A DNA stretch of 64,000 nucleotides from an uncultured Pseudomonadota bacterium. Lineage in GTDB: Bacteria; Myxococcota_A; UBA796; CAJQPC01. The stretch covers positions 26,861-90,860 of the forward strand of contig CAJXRZ010000017.1 in the NCBI GenBank assembly GCA_913060515.1. Reading direction: 5' to 3'. Positions 24,755 to 33,858 of the stretch are shown here, piece by piece. Numbering within the stretch: position 1 is the stretch's first letter; each line of letters starts with the position of its first letter. Position numbers and translations under genes: made by a program. A model generated the notes under the pieces. It saw only the letters and a program-made list of their open reading frames with translations. It made no database searches and was not told where the DNA came from.

Positions 24755-25822
24755 ATGCACACTTCAATCACTTTGCCCTGCGGCCTGAGCCTCCCCAATC
24801 GGGTGGCCCTGGCCCCACTGACCAACCTGCAGTCACAGCCCGACGGGTCCCTGGGAGAGGATGAGCTGCGCTGGCTGGAGCGCCGCGCGAGCGGGGGCTT
24901 TGGTCTCATCAGCACTTGTGCGGCCTTCGTCTCCAAGCAAGGCCACGCTTGGCCGGGGCAGCTGGGCATCGCGGAGCCCAAGCACCTGGCCGGTCTCACG
25001 CGCCTCGCTCAGGCGCTGGCGCCTCACGGGCCTGCCATCGTTCAGCTCCATCACGGCGGCGTACAAGCCAAGCTCGCGCCGGATCCCATCAGCACCGGTG
25101 GGCCAGAGGGCGCCCGGGCAGCCACCGTGCAGGACCTGGAGCAAGTGGTCGAGGACTACGTCGCTGCAGCACAGATGGCGGAGCAGGCTGGGTTTGCGGG
25201 GGTCGAGATCCACGGCGCCAACGGCTACCTCTTCACCCAGTTCCTCGCGCCCGAGGACAACCCGCGCACCGATGCCTACGGCGGCGCCTTGGAGGGGCGG
25301 GCCAAGCTGCTCCGGGACACCCTCCAGGCGGTTCGGGCTGCGGTCTCGCCTGGTTTTGCCGTGGGCGTGCGGCTCTCTCCCGTGGACACCTGGGCCAAGC
25401 GCGGCCTTGTGCTCGCTGACACCGAGCGCCTTGTGAAGTGGCTGGCGCAGGATGGGGCCGACTTTGTGCACCTCTCCCTGCGGAACGCCGGTGGCACGCC
25501 GCCCTTCGAGGACACTGATGTGCCCGTGGTCCAGAGCATCCGGGCCGCGCTGCCCGACTCTGTGCCTCTCATCTCCGCAGGTGGAATCTGGACCCACGAC
25601 GATGCCCGCGCGGTGTTGGACAAGGGCGCCGATCTGGTGGCCCTGGGACGGGTTGCCATCGGGAATCCGGACTGGCCTCGACAGGGAGAGAATCAGGAGA
25701 TTGTGCGTACACCCTTCACTCCCGAGCACCTGCGCAGCGTGTCGGTGGGGGAGTCCTTCGTCACCTACCTGAAAAAGTTCCCCGGCATGGTGGTCGGCGG
25801 CGCCCCCGTGCGCACCCACTGA
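24755..25822 (+). CDS. NADH:flavin oxidoreductase, old yellow enzyme family
   Basis: A 355-residue TIM-barrel flavoenzyme of the YqjM/OYE class. Visible features are VALAPLTN at strand 1, QLHHGG at strand 3, the H-x-x-N pair in IHGANGYLFTQFLAP that binds the substrate carbonyl, and the FMN phosphate segment LVALGRVAIGNPDWP. These enzymes reduce the C=C of alpha,beta-unsaturated carbonyls or nitro compounds. The YghU gene follows after 18 bases with its own AGGAG, so they form an operon. Together with the divergent FMN reductase this looks like an electrophile/oxidative stress module. Confidence 0.92.
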   Translation: MHTSITLPCGLSLPNRVALAPLTNLQSQPDGSLGEDELRWLERRASGGFGLISTCAAFVSKQGHAWPGQLGIAEPKHLAGLTRLAQALAPHGPAIVQLHHGGVQAKLAPDPISTGGPEGARAATVQDLEQVVEDYVAAAQMAEQAGFAGVEIHGANGYLFTQFLAPEDNPRTDAYGGALEGRAKLLRDTLQAVRAAVSPGFAVGVRLSPVDTWAKRGLVLADTERLVKWLAQDGADFVHLSLRNAGGTPPFEDTDVPVVQSIRAALPDSVPLISAGGIWTHDDARAVLDKGADLVALGRVAIGNPDWPRQGENQEIVRTPFTPEHLRSVSVGESFVTYLKKFPGMVVGGAPVRTH

Positions 25823-25840
25823 GTCCACAGGAGTTCAAGC

Positions 25841-26716
25841 ATGTCTGAGTACACCCCCCCGAAGGTCTGGACCTGGGACAAGGCCAGCGGCGGCAAGTTC
25901 GCCAACATCAACCGGCCTATCGCGGGGTCTACCCACGACAAAGAGCGCCCGGTGGGGGAGCACCCCTTTCAGCTCTACTCCCTGGCCACCCCCAACGGGG
26001 TCAAGGTCACGGTGATGCTCGAGGAGCTGCTGCACGCCGGGCATACGGGCGCGGAGTACGATGCTTGGCTCATCAACATCCAGGCGGGCGACCAGTTCTC
26101 CAGCGGCTTTGTGGAGGTCAACCCCAACTCCAAGATTCCGGCCCTGATGGACCACAGCGTAAAGCCCCCGCAGCGCGTGTTCGAGAGCGGGTCCATCCTG
26201 CTCTACTTGGCCGAGAAGTTCGGCGCCTTCTTGCCCACAGAGCCGGCCAAGCGCACCGAGGCCATCAGCTGGCTGATGTGGCAGATGGGCAGCGCGCCCT
26301 ACCTTGGCGGTGGTTTCGGTCACTTCTACGCCTACGCGCCGAGCAAGATGGAGTACCCCATCGACCGCTTCGCGATGGAGACCAAGCGCCAGCTGGACGT
26401 TCTGAACCGCTACCTGGCCGAGAACGAGTTCATGGCCGGGGACGAGTACTCCATCGCCGACATGGCGATCTGGCCTTGGTACGGCGCGGTGGTCAAGGGC
26501 TTGGTCTACGACGCAGCCGAGTTCCTCGCTGTGCACGAGTACGAGCATGTCCTGCGTTGGACCAACCAGATCGCGAAGCGGCCTGCGGTGAAGCGTGGGC
26601 GCATGGTCAACCGAGCCTGGGGGGAGGCCAGCAGTCAGCTCCACGAGCGACACGCGGCCAGCGACTTTGAGACCAAGACGGCGGACAAGTCGGTGAAACA
26701 GGTCGTCGGGGACTGA
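25841..26716 (+). CDS. yghU: Glutathione-dependent disulfide-bond oxidoreductase YghU
   Basis: A 291-residue GST-superfamily protein, close to the 288 residues of E. coli YghU. The N-terminal segment YTPPKVWTWDK...FANINRPIAG, the thioredoxin-fold stretch LATPNGVKVTVMLEEL and the NPNSKIPALMD-x-ES glutathione site (ending FESGSILLYLAEKFG) are characteristic. YghU binds two glutathiones and has disulfide reductase and organic hydroperoxide activity. The start ATG has AGGAG 7 bases upstream. It is the second gene after the OYE-like reductase, supporting a detoxification role. Confidence 0.93.
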   Translation: MSEYTPPKVWTWDKASGGKFANINRPIAGSTHDKERPVGEHPFQLYSLATPNGVKVTVMLEELLHAGHTGAEYDAWLINIQAGDQFSSGFVEVNPNSKIPALMDHSVKPPQRVFESGSILLYLAEKFGAFLPTEPAKRTEAISWLMWQMGSAPYLGGGFGHFYAYAPSKMEYPIDRFAMETKRQLDVLNRYLAENEFMAGDEYSIADMAIWPWYGAVVKGLVYDAAEFLAVHEYEHVLRWTNQIAKRPAVKRGRMVNRAWGEASSQLHERHAASDFETKTADKSVKQVVGD

Positions 26717-26764
26717 GTTTCGTCGTCGAGATCGGCCAAAGCAAAGTCGTGGTTCAATACACCC

Positions 26765-27679
26765 ATGCCACAGCTGAGAGACGAGAGAAGCCAGGCCCAC
26801 CGGCGCCTGTTGAGCGAGACCACCGTCGGACGCTCCCGCAGCTGCGTGCTGCGCTTGGAGGACCCGCGTGCATCCTCCCTGCACGCGGTCCTGGCGTGGA
26901 ACGGCAGCGCCTGGGAGCTGCGGGACTTGGGAAGCCGCAACGGCACCTTCGTGAACGGCCGGCGACTGGAGAGCGGGGAGCGAGAGCTCTTGGAGTCGGG
27001 CGTCAAGTTGGGCTTTGGCGGACAGGACCAAGTCTGGACCTTGGTGGACGACGAGCCCCCGGTGCTGGGCGCCAGATCGTCCACCGGAGACTGGGAGGAG
27101 GCCCAGGCAGAGCTCCTGACCTTGCCCAACCCCGAGAGCCCCGAGGTGGTGGTCTACGCCGATGAGAAGGGCCAGTGGGTGTTGGAGAAGGAATACGACT
27201 CGCAGATCGTCGAGGCCGGCTTTCAAGTACAAGCCGGCGGCAAGCTCTGGACCTTGGACCTCCCCCAGCATCTGGCGCCTACCGCTGCTGCCCCAAAGGC
27301 TTCGACCACTCTGAGCTTCAGCGAGCTGCACATCGCCTTCAAGGTCAGCAGCGATGAGGAGAACGTGCTGCTCGAGCTGCAGTGGCAGGGGCACCTCCGC
27401 CAGATCCCGCACCGCGCCCAGAACTATCTGTTGCTGACCCTGGCCAGGGCACGCCAGGAGGAGGCGGACCGGGAGCCCGCCGAGCGCGGCTGGTGCTACA
27501 GGGACGACTTGATTCGCGGCCTCCGCATCCCCGAGAACCAGTTCAACGTGGCCATCTTCCGAGCCCGTCAGCATTTGAGCCGAGCCGGAGTCATCGGCGC
27601 AAAGGCTGTGGTGGAGCGACGCCGTGGGTCTACCCAGCTTCGCTTGGGAACGGACCGCTTCGACATTGTGCGGCTATAG
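26765..27679 (+). CDS. FHA-domain protein with C-terminal winged-helix-like domain
   Basis: A 304-residue cytosolic protein. Residues 15-95 are a forkhead-associated domain with GRSRSCVLRLED, SSLHA and LRDLGSRNGTFVNG, covering the phosphothreonine-binding Arg, Ser, Asn positions. Residues about 100-185 are an unassigned middle part. Residues about 190-304 (from LSFSELHIAFKV to the end, with NQFNVAIFRARQHL and a beta wing) resemble an OmpR/SARP-like winged helix. It overlaps the kinase gene by one base (TAGTG). A kinase-phosphorylated partner binding the FHA and altering DNA or protein binding is a reasonable model. The winged-helix assignment is moderate. Confidence 0.8.
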   Translation: MPQLRDERSQAHRRLLSETTVGRSRSCVLRLEDPRASSLHAVLAWNGSAWELRDLGSRNGTFVNGRRLESGERELLESGVKLGFGGQDQVWTLVDDEPPVLGARSSTGDWEEAQAELLTLPNPESPEVVVYADEKGQWVLEKEYDSQIVEAGFQVQAGGKLWTLDLPQHLAPTAAAPKASTTLSFSELHIAFKVSSDEENVLLELQWQGHLRQIPHRAQNYLLLTLARARQEEADREPAERGWCYRDDLIRGLRIPENQFNVAIFRARQHLSRAGVIGAKAVVERRRGSTQLRLGTDRFDIVRL

Positions 27680-29976
27680 TGGCCGAGACCGTTGAGACCC
27701 AAGCGACCTGTTGGACCCTTGAGCTGGAGGCCGACGCTCAGCAGGTGCGCCAAGAGAAGGGGCTCTCCGAGACCAGCCCCAAGGCCCGCTACGAGCTGGG
27801 TGCCTTGATGGGCCGAGGAGGCATGGGTGAGGTTCGCCGGGTGCGGGATCACGTGCTCCAGCGGGACCTGGTGCGCAAGACCCTGCGCTGGGAGCTCCTG
27901 GAAGATGCCCGGGCCATGAGCCGCTTCACCAACGAGGCGCGCATCACGGCCCATCTGCAGCACCCGGGCGTGGTCCCGGTCTACGACATCGGTGTGATGG
28001 AGGATGGAAGGCCCTACTACACGATGCAAGAGGTGCGCGGGCCCCTGCTGGGTGAAGCCTTCGACAAGTGGCCACTTCAACGCGCCGTCGAGGCCATTCG
28101 ACGTGTTGCAGACGTGTTGGCCTTGGCCCACAGCAACGCCATCATCCACCGGGATTTGAAGCCCGAGAATGTGATGGTCGGCCAGTTTGGCGCCGTGATC
28201 TTGCTGGACTGGGGAATCGCCAGGGCAGAAGCACCGATTGGCGTAGAGGCATTCCCCGGCGCGAGGGTCGGCACGGCCCCCTACATGTCACCAGAGATGG
28301 CCCAAGGGAAGCTGGACCAGGTCGGCCCATGGAGCGATGTCTGGCAGCTGGGGTGCATGCTGCTGGAGCTGCTACAAGGGGAGGCGCCTCGTCGCGGCAG
28401 CGCGGCCCTGCATCAAGCAGCGCGGGAGCCCCTGACCCTGCCGGAGCGGGGGGACGCCAGGCTCTTGGAGATCTGCGCACAGATGCTCCAGTGGGACCCT
28501 CAGGAGCGCATTCAGGACGGCGCAGCCGCGGCCCAAGCCCTGGCGGATTGGCTGGAAGGCGCCGACCGCAGGGAGCGAGGCTTGGCGGTCGTGGAGGACG
28601 CCTGGATCCACGGCCGGCGTGCCCAGGACTGGAGCAAGCGTGCCCACTCTCTGAGGGTGGAGGCCGAAGCGATTCTCCTGCCCCTCAAGCCCTTCTCTCC
28701 GGCAAAGGACAAGGCCCCTGGATGGGTACTGGAAGACCAAGCCCGCGACTGCGAGGTCCAGCTGGCCCTGGAGCTGGACCACCAAGAGCAGACCTTGCAG
28801 GCCGCGCTGCGCGTGGAACCAGAGCTCCCAGAGGCCCATCGCGCCCTGGCGGTGCTCTACCGCGACCGCCATGGGCAAGCAGAGAGGGAAGGGGACCTGG
28901 TCGAGGCGGGTCGCTGGGAGCAGCGTCTGCGGATGCACGACCGCGGAGAGAACGCCCAGTACTTGGCTGGCGAAGGCCGCCTGAGTGTGGACTTTGAAGG
29001 CCGCATCGAGCTCGCACGCTTTGTCAGGCGCGGCCGCCGCTTGGTGGCGGTGACGCTGGCCCAGTTGCAGGGGCCGGTTCGAGAGCACGTCTTGCCAAAG
29101 GGCAGCTATGTACTGCGCTGTGCGGGCCGGCCTATACCCGTCTTGGTCGGACGGCAGTCCCACTGGGAGCAGCGGGTTCGAGTGCCAGAGGGGCTGGGAC
29201 CAGAGGACTGTTGGGTGCCTGAAGGACCCTTTGGCTTTGGGGGCGATGCCCACGCGGCCGACGCCCTACCGGCCACACAGGCTTGGCTCTCGGGCTTTGT
29301 GATTCGCCGGCATCCGGTGACGCTGGCCGAATATGGCGTCTTCCTCAACACGCTGGAGTCCCCAGAGGCCCACCGGCCGGCTCCCTTTGAGAACCGGGGT
29401 GGGATGCGCGCCTTTGAGGGGCCGCCCGGAAGCTTGACCGTCAGCCCCCACTGCGAGACCTTCCCCTGGTCCCCCATGCTGCCCGTCACCAACATTCGGT
29501 GGACGGATGCCGTGGCCTATGCAGCTTGGTTCGCCGAGATCAGCGGTCAGGACTGGCGTTTGCCCCACTCCTTGGAGTGGGAGAAGGCCGCCAGGGGGGT
29601 GGATGGTCGGCCGCTCCCGTGGGGCGATTTTCTGGAGCCCACCTGGGCGTGCACCATCGACTCCGTGCAGAGCCGGCCCAAGGTCATCCCGATCGACAGC
29701 TATCCCCTCGATCTGAGCCTCTACGGCGTGCGCGGGCTCGTCGGCAACGTGCGGGACTTCTGTCTGGACGTGTACCGCAAGGATGGACCGGAGCTCGATG
29801 GGGGGCGACTCAAGGAGGCGCTCCTGCCTGGCGCGGCCGACGCCGCGCACTGGGCCAATGTGCGAGGCGGTGCAGCGGCCTCGGGCGGGAGCATGGTTCG
29901 ACCAGCGACCCGGCTCGGATTGAACCCCGAGAACCGGGTGCCCAAGGTCGGCTTTAGACTGGCTCGCTCCCTCTAA
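27679..29976 (+). CDS. Ser/Thr protein kinase with C-terminal SUMF1/FGE-sulfatase-like domain
   Basis: A 765-residue protein starting at GTG overlapping the FHA stop. The Hanks-type kinase domain spans about 38-300: glycine loop GRGGMGEV, Lys67, HRDLKPEN (157-164), DWG (177-179, replacing DFG) and GTAPYMSPE. A helical middle region resembles TPR-type scaffolds. Residues about 515-765 form a formylglycine-generating-enzyme-like (SUMF1) domain, with VIRRHPVTLAEYGVFLN, PVTNIRWTDAVAYAAWFAE, WRLPHSLEWEKAARG and VRGGAAASGG. No transmembrane helix is obvious, so it is probably soluble. Kinase-SUMF1 fusions are typical of Myxococcota and Planctomycetota. The expected partner is the FHA protein upstream. 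Confidence 0.92.
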   Translation: MAETVETQATCWTLELEADAQQVRQEKGLSETSPKARYELGALMGRGGMGEVRRVRDHVLQRDLVRKTLRWELLEDARAMSRFTNEARITAHLQHPGVVPVYDIGVMEDGRPYYTMQEVRGPLLGEAFDKWPLQRAVEAIRRVADVLALAHSNAIIHRDLKPENVMVGQFGAVILLDWGIARAEAPIGVEAFPGARVGTAPYMSPEMAQGKLDQVGPWSDVWQLGCMLLELLQGEAPRRGSAALHQAAREPLTLPERGDARLLEICAQMLQWDPQERIQDGAAAAQALADWLEGADRRERGLAVVEDAWIHGRRAQDWSKRAHSLRVEAEAILLPLKPFSPAKDKAPGWVLEDQARDCEVQLALELDHQEQTLQAALRVEPELPEAHRALAVLYRDRHGQAEREGDLVEAGRWEQRLRMHDRGENAQYLAGEGRLSVDFEGRIELARFVRRGRRLVAVTLAQLQGPVREHVLPKGSYVLRCAGRPIPVLVGRQSHWEQRVRVPEGLGPEDCWVPEGPFGFGGDAHAADALPATQAWLSGFVIRRHPVTLAEYGVFLNTLESPEAHRPAPFENRGGMRAFEGPPGSLTVSPHCETFPWSPMLPVTNIRWTDAVAYAAWFAEISGQDWRLPHSLEWEKAARGVDGRPLPWGDFLEPTWACTIDSVQSRPKVIPIDSYPLDLSLYGVRGLVGNVRDFCLDVYRKDGPELDGGRLKEALLPGAADAAHWANVRGGAAASGGSMVRPATRLGLNPENRVPKVGFRLARSL

Positions 29977-29982
29977 ATCACC

Positions 29983-31812
29983 CTAAAAACTGTCTTCACA
30001 GGCGTGGCTAAAGGAAACGCCGGGGGGAGGGGGTGCCTGCACCCACTGCACCACCTGGCCGGGAGCGAGCACCATGGCGTTGCCGAAATTCAGGCGAACG
30101 CCGGGCTGTCCAGGAGGACGGAACCACTGCAGTCCGTTGCTGAGCTTCTTCACGCGGGCCTTGATGACCCCGTTCTGCGCCACGTTCCATGCGTTGGCGC
30201 CGGGCGAGGCCGAGCTTGGGGCAAAGGCCGCCGAGGGGCATCCTTGAATCAGGGCGTTCTGAGGAATGCCTTGTGCGTTGAGCCATCCGGCCAGGTCGGC
30301 GCTTGGGGGTTGGGGCTGTGTAGGGCGTCGAAGGTTGAAGGCCGTTGCAGGATTGGGGCCCGTCAGGCGGCTCACGGAGCCATTCCAGATCCAATACTCC
30401 TGGTTTGGCTGCCAGGTGTGGCCAGCCGCTGAGAAGCTCTGGTCCTTCGTTCTCAGGAGCCAGCCCAAGACCGCGCCGTTGCTCTCCAGCTCGTAGATGT
30501 GCCCGCTGTCTCCCGCATCGATCTCCTCCTTGAGTCGAACAGGCATCAAGACGGACTCGGGTGTCCCGGCCGGCCCGCCAAAGAACTCCCATTGCCCGCA
30601 GATACCTTGGGCGGAGTTGAAGGGGCGCTGCTCGTTGCCCACCAGGCCCAGCAGAGCGTAGATGCGGCCCACCAAGTCGTCCGTTGTGATGCCAAAGGCC
30701 CGGCCGTCCTTGTAGACCTTGACAGGGAGCTGGCTGAGCACTGTGACGAGCGCCCAGGTGAAGGCGCCGTGCCAGCGGTTGTCGAAGACGGCGCGCTTGC
30801 TCGCCTGACCCATCGCACAGCTCGAGAGCAGCGCCATGTTGCCGTGGGCCAATGGCAGGCCCGTGTGCTCGTTGTAGAGCTCGGTGTTCAGAGCGCGGCC
30901 GGGGGACTCTTTGAGGCAGGTCTCCAAGACGATGGACACCCGGCTCTCCTCCGGCACATCCCGCATCATCTGGAAGAAGGCCTTGTTGAAGGAGATCAAG
31001 CCACGCAGGCTGTCCCCGTCCGTGAAGGGGTCGGCGTGCAGCACGCTCTGGATGATCTCCGGCGTGTAGTCCAGCTGCATGGCCCACTTCATGGCCTCCT
31101 TCGCGTTCTTCTCGCGGGTCCAGCCGCTGGAGCCCAGGCCCTCACCCATGTTGCCCAGGTACTTCATCATTCGGGTCACGCCGCCCGTGGGGAGCGTGTA
31201 GCCCAGGGATTCTGCGACAGCGGCCATGCCGGCCCGGGGGTTGTCCAGGGCGCCAGGGTGCGCTGCCAGTCCATTCAGGAAGGCGTGGATCTTCTCGGGC
31301 TCGGGCCCAGTGACCTCGTCGATGGCACTGAGCAGGGTGGCGCGGGCCGCATAGCGCCAGAAATCGCCGTCGAGGACAGGCTGGGCTTGGGCGGGATCCA
31401 AGCGCACATCAGCCGGGCAGAGAGCCGGGTGTCCGCTCTGGGTCACGACACTGTGGCCTGCGTAGTAGATGATGCCCTGGCTGCCGTTCTTCTGGAGCTT
31501 GGAGGCCAGCCACTGCAGGCCCTCCAGAATGCCCTGTTGGGTCGCTGGTCCAAAGCTGGCTTGGGCCATGTTCATGTTTTGAACCGGGTCCCGGCCCATG
31601 GCCACCGCCTCGAAGCCGTTGGCGTTGCCCAAGGGGTTGCTGAGCACGCGGATGTTGTCAGCAGGAACGTCCATCATGCGAATCAACATGGCCATGGAGC
31701 GCAGGTCGTTTTGGGCGCCTGTCAGGTCGTTCTGGCCGGGTTGAGCCCCCGAGGACAAGTCCAGGTAGCTGTAGTCGGAGATTCCAATAATCAAGGCGTA
31801 GGTTGCAGACAT
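29983..31812 (-). CDS. Caspase-family (peptidase C14-like) protein
   Basis: A 609-residue protein. It starts with the caspase-hemoglobinase first strand YALIIGISDY. The catalytic His is probably H120 in IIYYAGHS, and the cysteine probably C299 in SIVLETCLKESPG, where canonical families have D-x-C-H-S-G. A late WEFFGG segment and a roughly 200-residue C-terminal region with VRLKEEIDAGD and Trp-rich repeats (WNGSV) follow; I do not recognise the latter. Caspase-like proteins in bacteria take part in cell death, defence or regulated proteolysis. It is convergent with the kinase gene, six bases away. TGGAG precedes the ATG. Confidence 0.8.
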   Translation of the reverse strand: MSATYALIIGISDYSYLDLSSGAQPGQNDLTGAQNDLRSMAMLIRMMDVPADNIRVLSNPLGNANGFEAVAMGRDPVQNMNMAQASFGPATQQGILEGLQWLASKLQKNGSQGIIYYAGHSVVTQSGHPALCPADVRLDPAQAQPVLDGDFWRYAARATLLSAIDEVTGPEPEKIHAFLNGLAAHPGALDNPRAGMAAVAESLGYTLPTGGVTRMMKYLGNMGEGLGSSGWTREKNAKEAMKWAMQLDYTPEIIQSVLHADPFTDGDSLRGLISFNKAFFQMMRDVPEESRVSIVLETCLKESPGRALNTELYNEHTGLPLAHGNMALLSSCAMGQASKRAVFDNRWHGAFTWALVTVLSQLPVKVYKDGRAFGITTDDLVGRIYALLGLVGNEQRPFNSAQGICGQWEFFGGPAGTPESVLMPVRLKEEIDAGDSGHIYELESNGAVLGWLLRTKDQSFSAAGHTWQPNQEYWIWNGSVSRLTGPNPATAFNLRRPTQPQPPSADLAGWLNAQGIPQNALIQGCPSAAFAPSSASPGANAWNVAQNGVIKARVKKLSNGLQWFRPPGQPGVRLNFGNAMVLAPGQVVQWVQAPPPPGVSFSHACEDSF

Positions 31813-32105
31813 TTAAGGCTCCAGAAGCTTAGGAGAAGGGTAGCAAAATGTGACAGGTCGGGAGGGGTTCAGCCCCTGCAACACTGTGTTGCAGGGGCCG
31901 CTGAGAGTGGAGGAAGTCCCAGGTGGTCGGTGTCTTTCTTAGGCCTTGCGTGTGGGCTCGCTCTGGCCCAATCAATCTACGGGCTCACCCCCGGAGCGAC
32001 GATTACCGCCCGTTACCGGAGGCTGTAGTGGCGGGATTCTGGGTCTGCGCCGGCTAGGCGATTTGCACCGAGCGGAGGGGCACCAAAGAGTGTTAGTTGC
32101 ACCCC
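31813..32105. other. Divergent intergenic region with one strong dyad
   Basis: 293 bases between the caspase gene (minus) and the methyltransferase gene (plus). Apart from the 27-bp dyad at 31872-31898 and a ribosome-binding site for the caspase gene, I see no gene, RNA or clear promoter boxes. Confidence 0.6.
31872..31898. promoter_or_regulatory. 27-bp perfect dyad (operator or hairpin)
   Basis: GCCCCTGCAACAC and its exact complement GTGTTGCAGGGGC flank a single central T, giving 13-bp arms. It lies about 60 bases upstream of the caspase start and 200 upstream of the methyltransferase. There is no T-tract on either strand, which disfavours a simple terminator; an operator for the caspase gene is the better guess. 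Confidence 0.5.
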
Positions 32106-33152
32106 ATGCAGCTGCACCGTCCCGAACCCATCCTCCATCCCGAGTCCGTCGCCCTTGAGCGCGAGGAGCCCCCCATCCGCAGCGCCAGGCGCTTGCACGA
32201 GGGGGAGAAGCTCATGGTCTGGGACCACTACGGCAGCGGGGCCGATGTGCTCGATGCCCTGCACGACTACATGCAGCCGCCGCCCTTCGGCGCGGACCAT
32301 GAGCTCAAGGCTCGCTACGAGGTGGCCTATAGAAAGGCGGCCAAGAACCTGCTGGTCGGGATTCGTGGCCACAAGGTCATGCTCAACAACGGCGCCCCCA
32401 TCGGCTTCCTTGAGCAGCTCTACCCAGAGCTAAGGCAGTTCGCGCTGCCTTTTGTGGAGATGCAGGAGCTCTTCGGTGCCTGGCGGCGCTTTGTAGACGG
32501 CGTGCCCATGACTGTTCTCGGCCACTCGCTGCATCCCTACTACGGCACCTATGCGCCCACACGGACCTCGCACTTGGAGCTCTTTGCCACCTGGCTGAGC
32601 CAGTACAAAGGGTCCAAAACGCGCGCGGTTGATGTTGGCAGTGGCAGCGGTGTGCTCGCTCTTATGCTCGCAAAGGCTGGCGTAGAGCAGATTCTGGCCA
32701 TCGACGACAACCCCAACGCGGTGCACAGCCTGGAGTTGGAGCTGCAGCGCAATCCTCCGAAGGGACTCGTGATTCCGGCCTTGGGCGATTTGCTGGAGCC
32801 CAATCAGACCCGGGCGGACCTCATCGTCATGAACCCGCCATGGACCCAGCAGACCCCAACCAGTCTGGTGGACCGCGCGCTCTACTACCAGGAGGGGCTC
32901 TTCGAGCGCTTCTTTGAGCAGGCTGAGCAGCACTTGGCACCGGAAGGCCGGGTCGTCCTGCTCTTCTCGAACCTGATCTCCTTGGTACAACCTGAGGTTC
33001 CTCATCCTATCCAGGCCGAACTGGCCCGTGGACGCTTCTCTCTGGTTCAGACCTTGAACCGCAAGGTCAAGAGCACCAAGAACAAGGTCGGGAAGGCCCG
33101 CTCCACCAAGGAGAAGGTCCAGATCTGGGAGCTGGAACGCGCATGCCCATGA
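32106..33152 (+). CDS. Class I SAM-dependent methyltransferase (NPPW motif)
   Basis: A 348-residue protein. The C-terminal half is a Rossmann methyltransferase: motif I AVDVGSGSGVLALMLAKAG, acidic residue in LAIDDNPNAV, and LIVMNPPW as motif IV, the N-P-P-[FYW] type used for N-methylation of glutamine or nucleobases (HemK/PrmB/RsmC-like). The N-terminal 150 residues (GEKLMVWDHYGSG...) are not recognised and may bind the substrate. ATG 32106 was preferred to a TTG 9 bases earlier. Its end overlaps the next small gene by 10 bases. The substrate is unknown. Confidence 0.82.
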   Translation: MQLHRPEPILHPESVALEREEPPIRSARRLHEGEKLMVWDHYGSGADVLDALHDYMQPPPFGADHELKARYEVAYRKAAKNLLVGIRGHKVMLNNGAPIGFLEQLYPELRQFALPFVEMQELFGAWRRFVDGVPMTVLGHSLHPYYGTYAPTRTSHLELFATWLSQYKGSKTRAVDVGSGSGVLALMLAKAGVEQILAIDDNPNAVHSLELELQRNPPKGLVIPALGDLLEPNQTRADLIVMNPPWTQQTPTSLVDRALYYQEGLFERFFEQAEQHLAPEGRVVLLFSNLISLVQPEVPHPIQAELARGRFSLVQTLNRKVKSTKNKVGKARSTKEKVQIWELERACP

Positions 33153-33409
33153 CCCCCGCCAAGGCGCTGGGGATTCCCACCGTGGTGGGCTTGTTCTGCA
33201 CCGTGCTCAGCTATGGCTTGGGCTATGTGGCGCTGAGCTATCTGGGGCAGGCGCTGATGCCGGAAAGCCAGGCCATCTGGCCGCTTGTGTTGGGCTCTCT
33301 GCTTCTGGCTAGCCTGGGCGGGACTCTGGGTGCGCGTTTTGCGTTTGGCCGCATGAAGAAGCAGTTTGAGCGAGAGCAGGCCGAGGCAAGGGTCAGTCCC
33401 GCAGAATGA
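33143..33409 (+). CDS. Small two-helix membrane protein
   Basis: An 88-residue protein with two clear transmembrane segments (about 10-35 and 45-67) and a short basic/acidic C-terminal tail (RMKKQFEREQAEAR). It overlaps the methyltransferase gene by 10 bases, which argues for translational coupling. The second segment (LVLGSLLLASLGGTLGARFAFGR) has a glycine-rich packing motif. No family is recognised, and nothing visible indicates its function. Confidence 0.6.
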   Translation: MPMTPAKALGIPTVVGLFCTVLSYGLGYVALSYLGQALMPESQAIWPLVLGSLLLASLGGTLGARFAFGRMKKQFEREQAEARVSPAE

Positions 33410-33459
33410 AAGTCTGCCTGGCAGCGTAGGACGGAGGAGCTGGAGTCCAGGCCTTGGAA

Positions 33460-33858
33460 ATGCAGAACAAGGTCAGACCAGGAGCCGTCGTGCTCGCCCT
33501 CGGAGCTGTAGCTTTGCCGGGGCTCTCTTTCCTGGCGAGCCTAGCCTTGCCCTGCCTGTGGTTTCTACCGTGGGGGCTGCTTGGCGTGCTGACGGTGCCC
33601 CTCTGGTCAGGGCTAGCGCCAAGCAGGCGGGCGGCGTGGCTGGGCAGTGGGGTGACGGTCCTGCTGGTGTTCGGCGCGGGCCTGCTGGCTCTGGTCGGTG
33701 TGGAGCGGACGCCCCTCCCCGATGAGGTGATGTGCGAGGACTTCGTGACCCCTCTGGCACTCCTCGCGACGCCGCTCTGGGTGCTGCTCGCCGCGCTCAG
33801 CGCAGCGGCGCTCTGGTCCCTAAAACACTGGGTGCAGAGTCGGCTGCGGGCCGCCTAA
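33460..33858 (+). CDS. Small four-helix membrane protein
   Basis: A 132-residue hydrophobic protein with about four transmembrane helices separated by short loops (SRRAA; GVERTPLPDEVMCEDFVTP). It is not recognised. The ATG at 33460 was chosen over an upstream TTG; GGAGGAGC lies about 25 bases before it, too far for a good site, so the start is uncertain. It is the last gene of the short methyltransferase/small membrane protein group. Its stop overlaps that of the convergent PD-(D/E)XK-like gene by four bases. Confidence 0.55.
   Translation: MQNKVRPGAVVLALGAVALPGLSFLASLALPCLWFLPWGLLGVLTVPLWSGLAPSRRAAWLGSGVTVLLVFGAGLLALVGVERTPLPDEVMCEDFVTPLALLATPLWVLLAALSAAALWSLKHWVQSRLRAA

Noticed and set aside
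30499..32028. 509-codon plus-strand frame
   Set aside because: Antisense to the caspase-like gene, composition of a shadow frame; it also runs through the perfect dyad.
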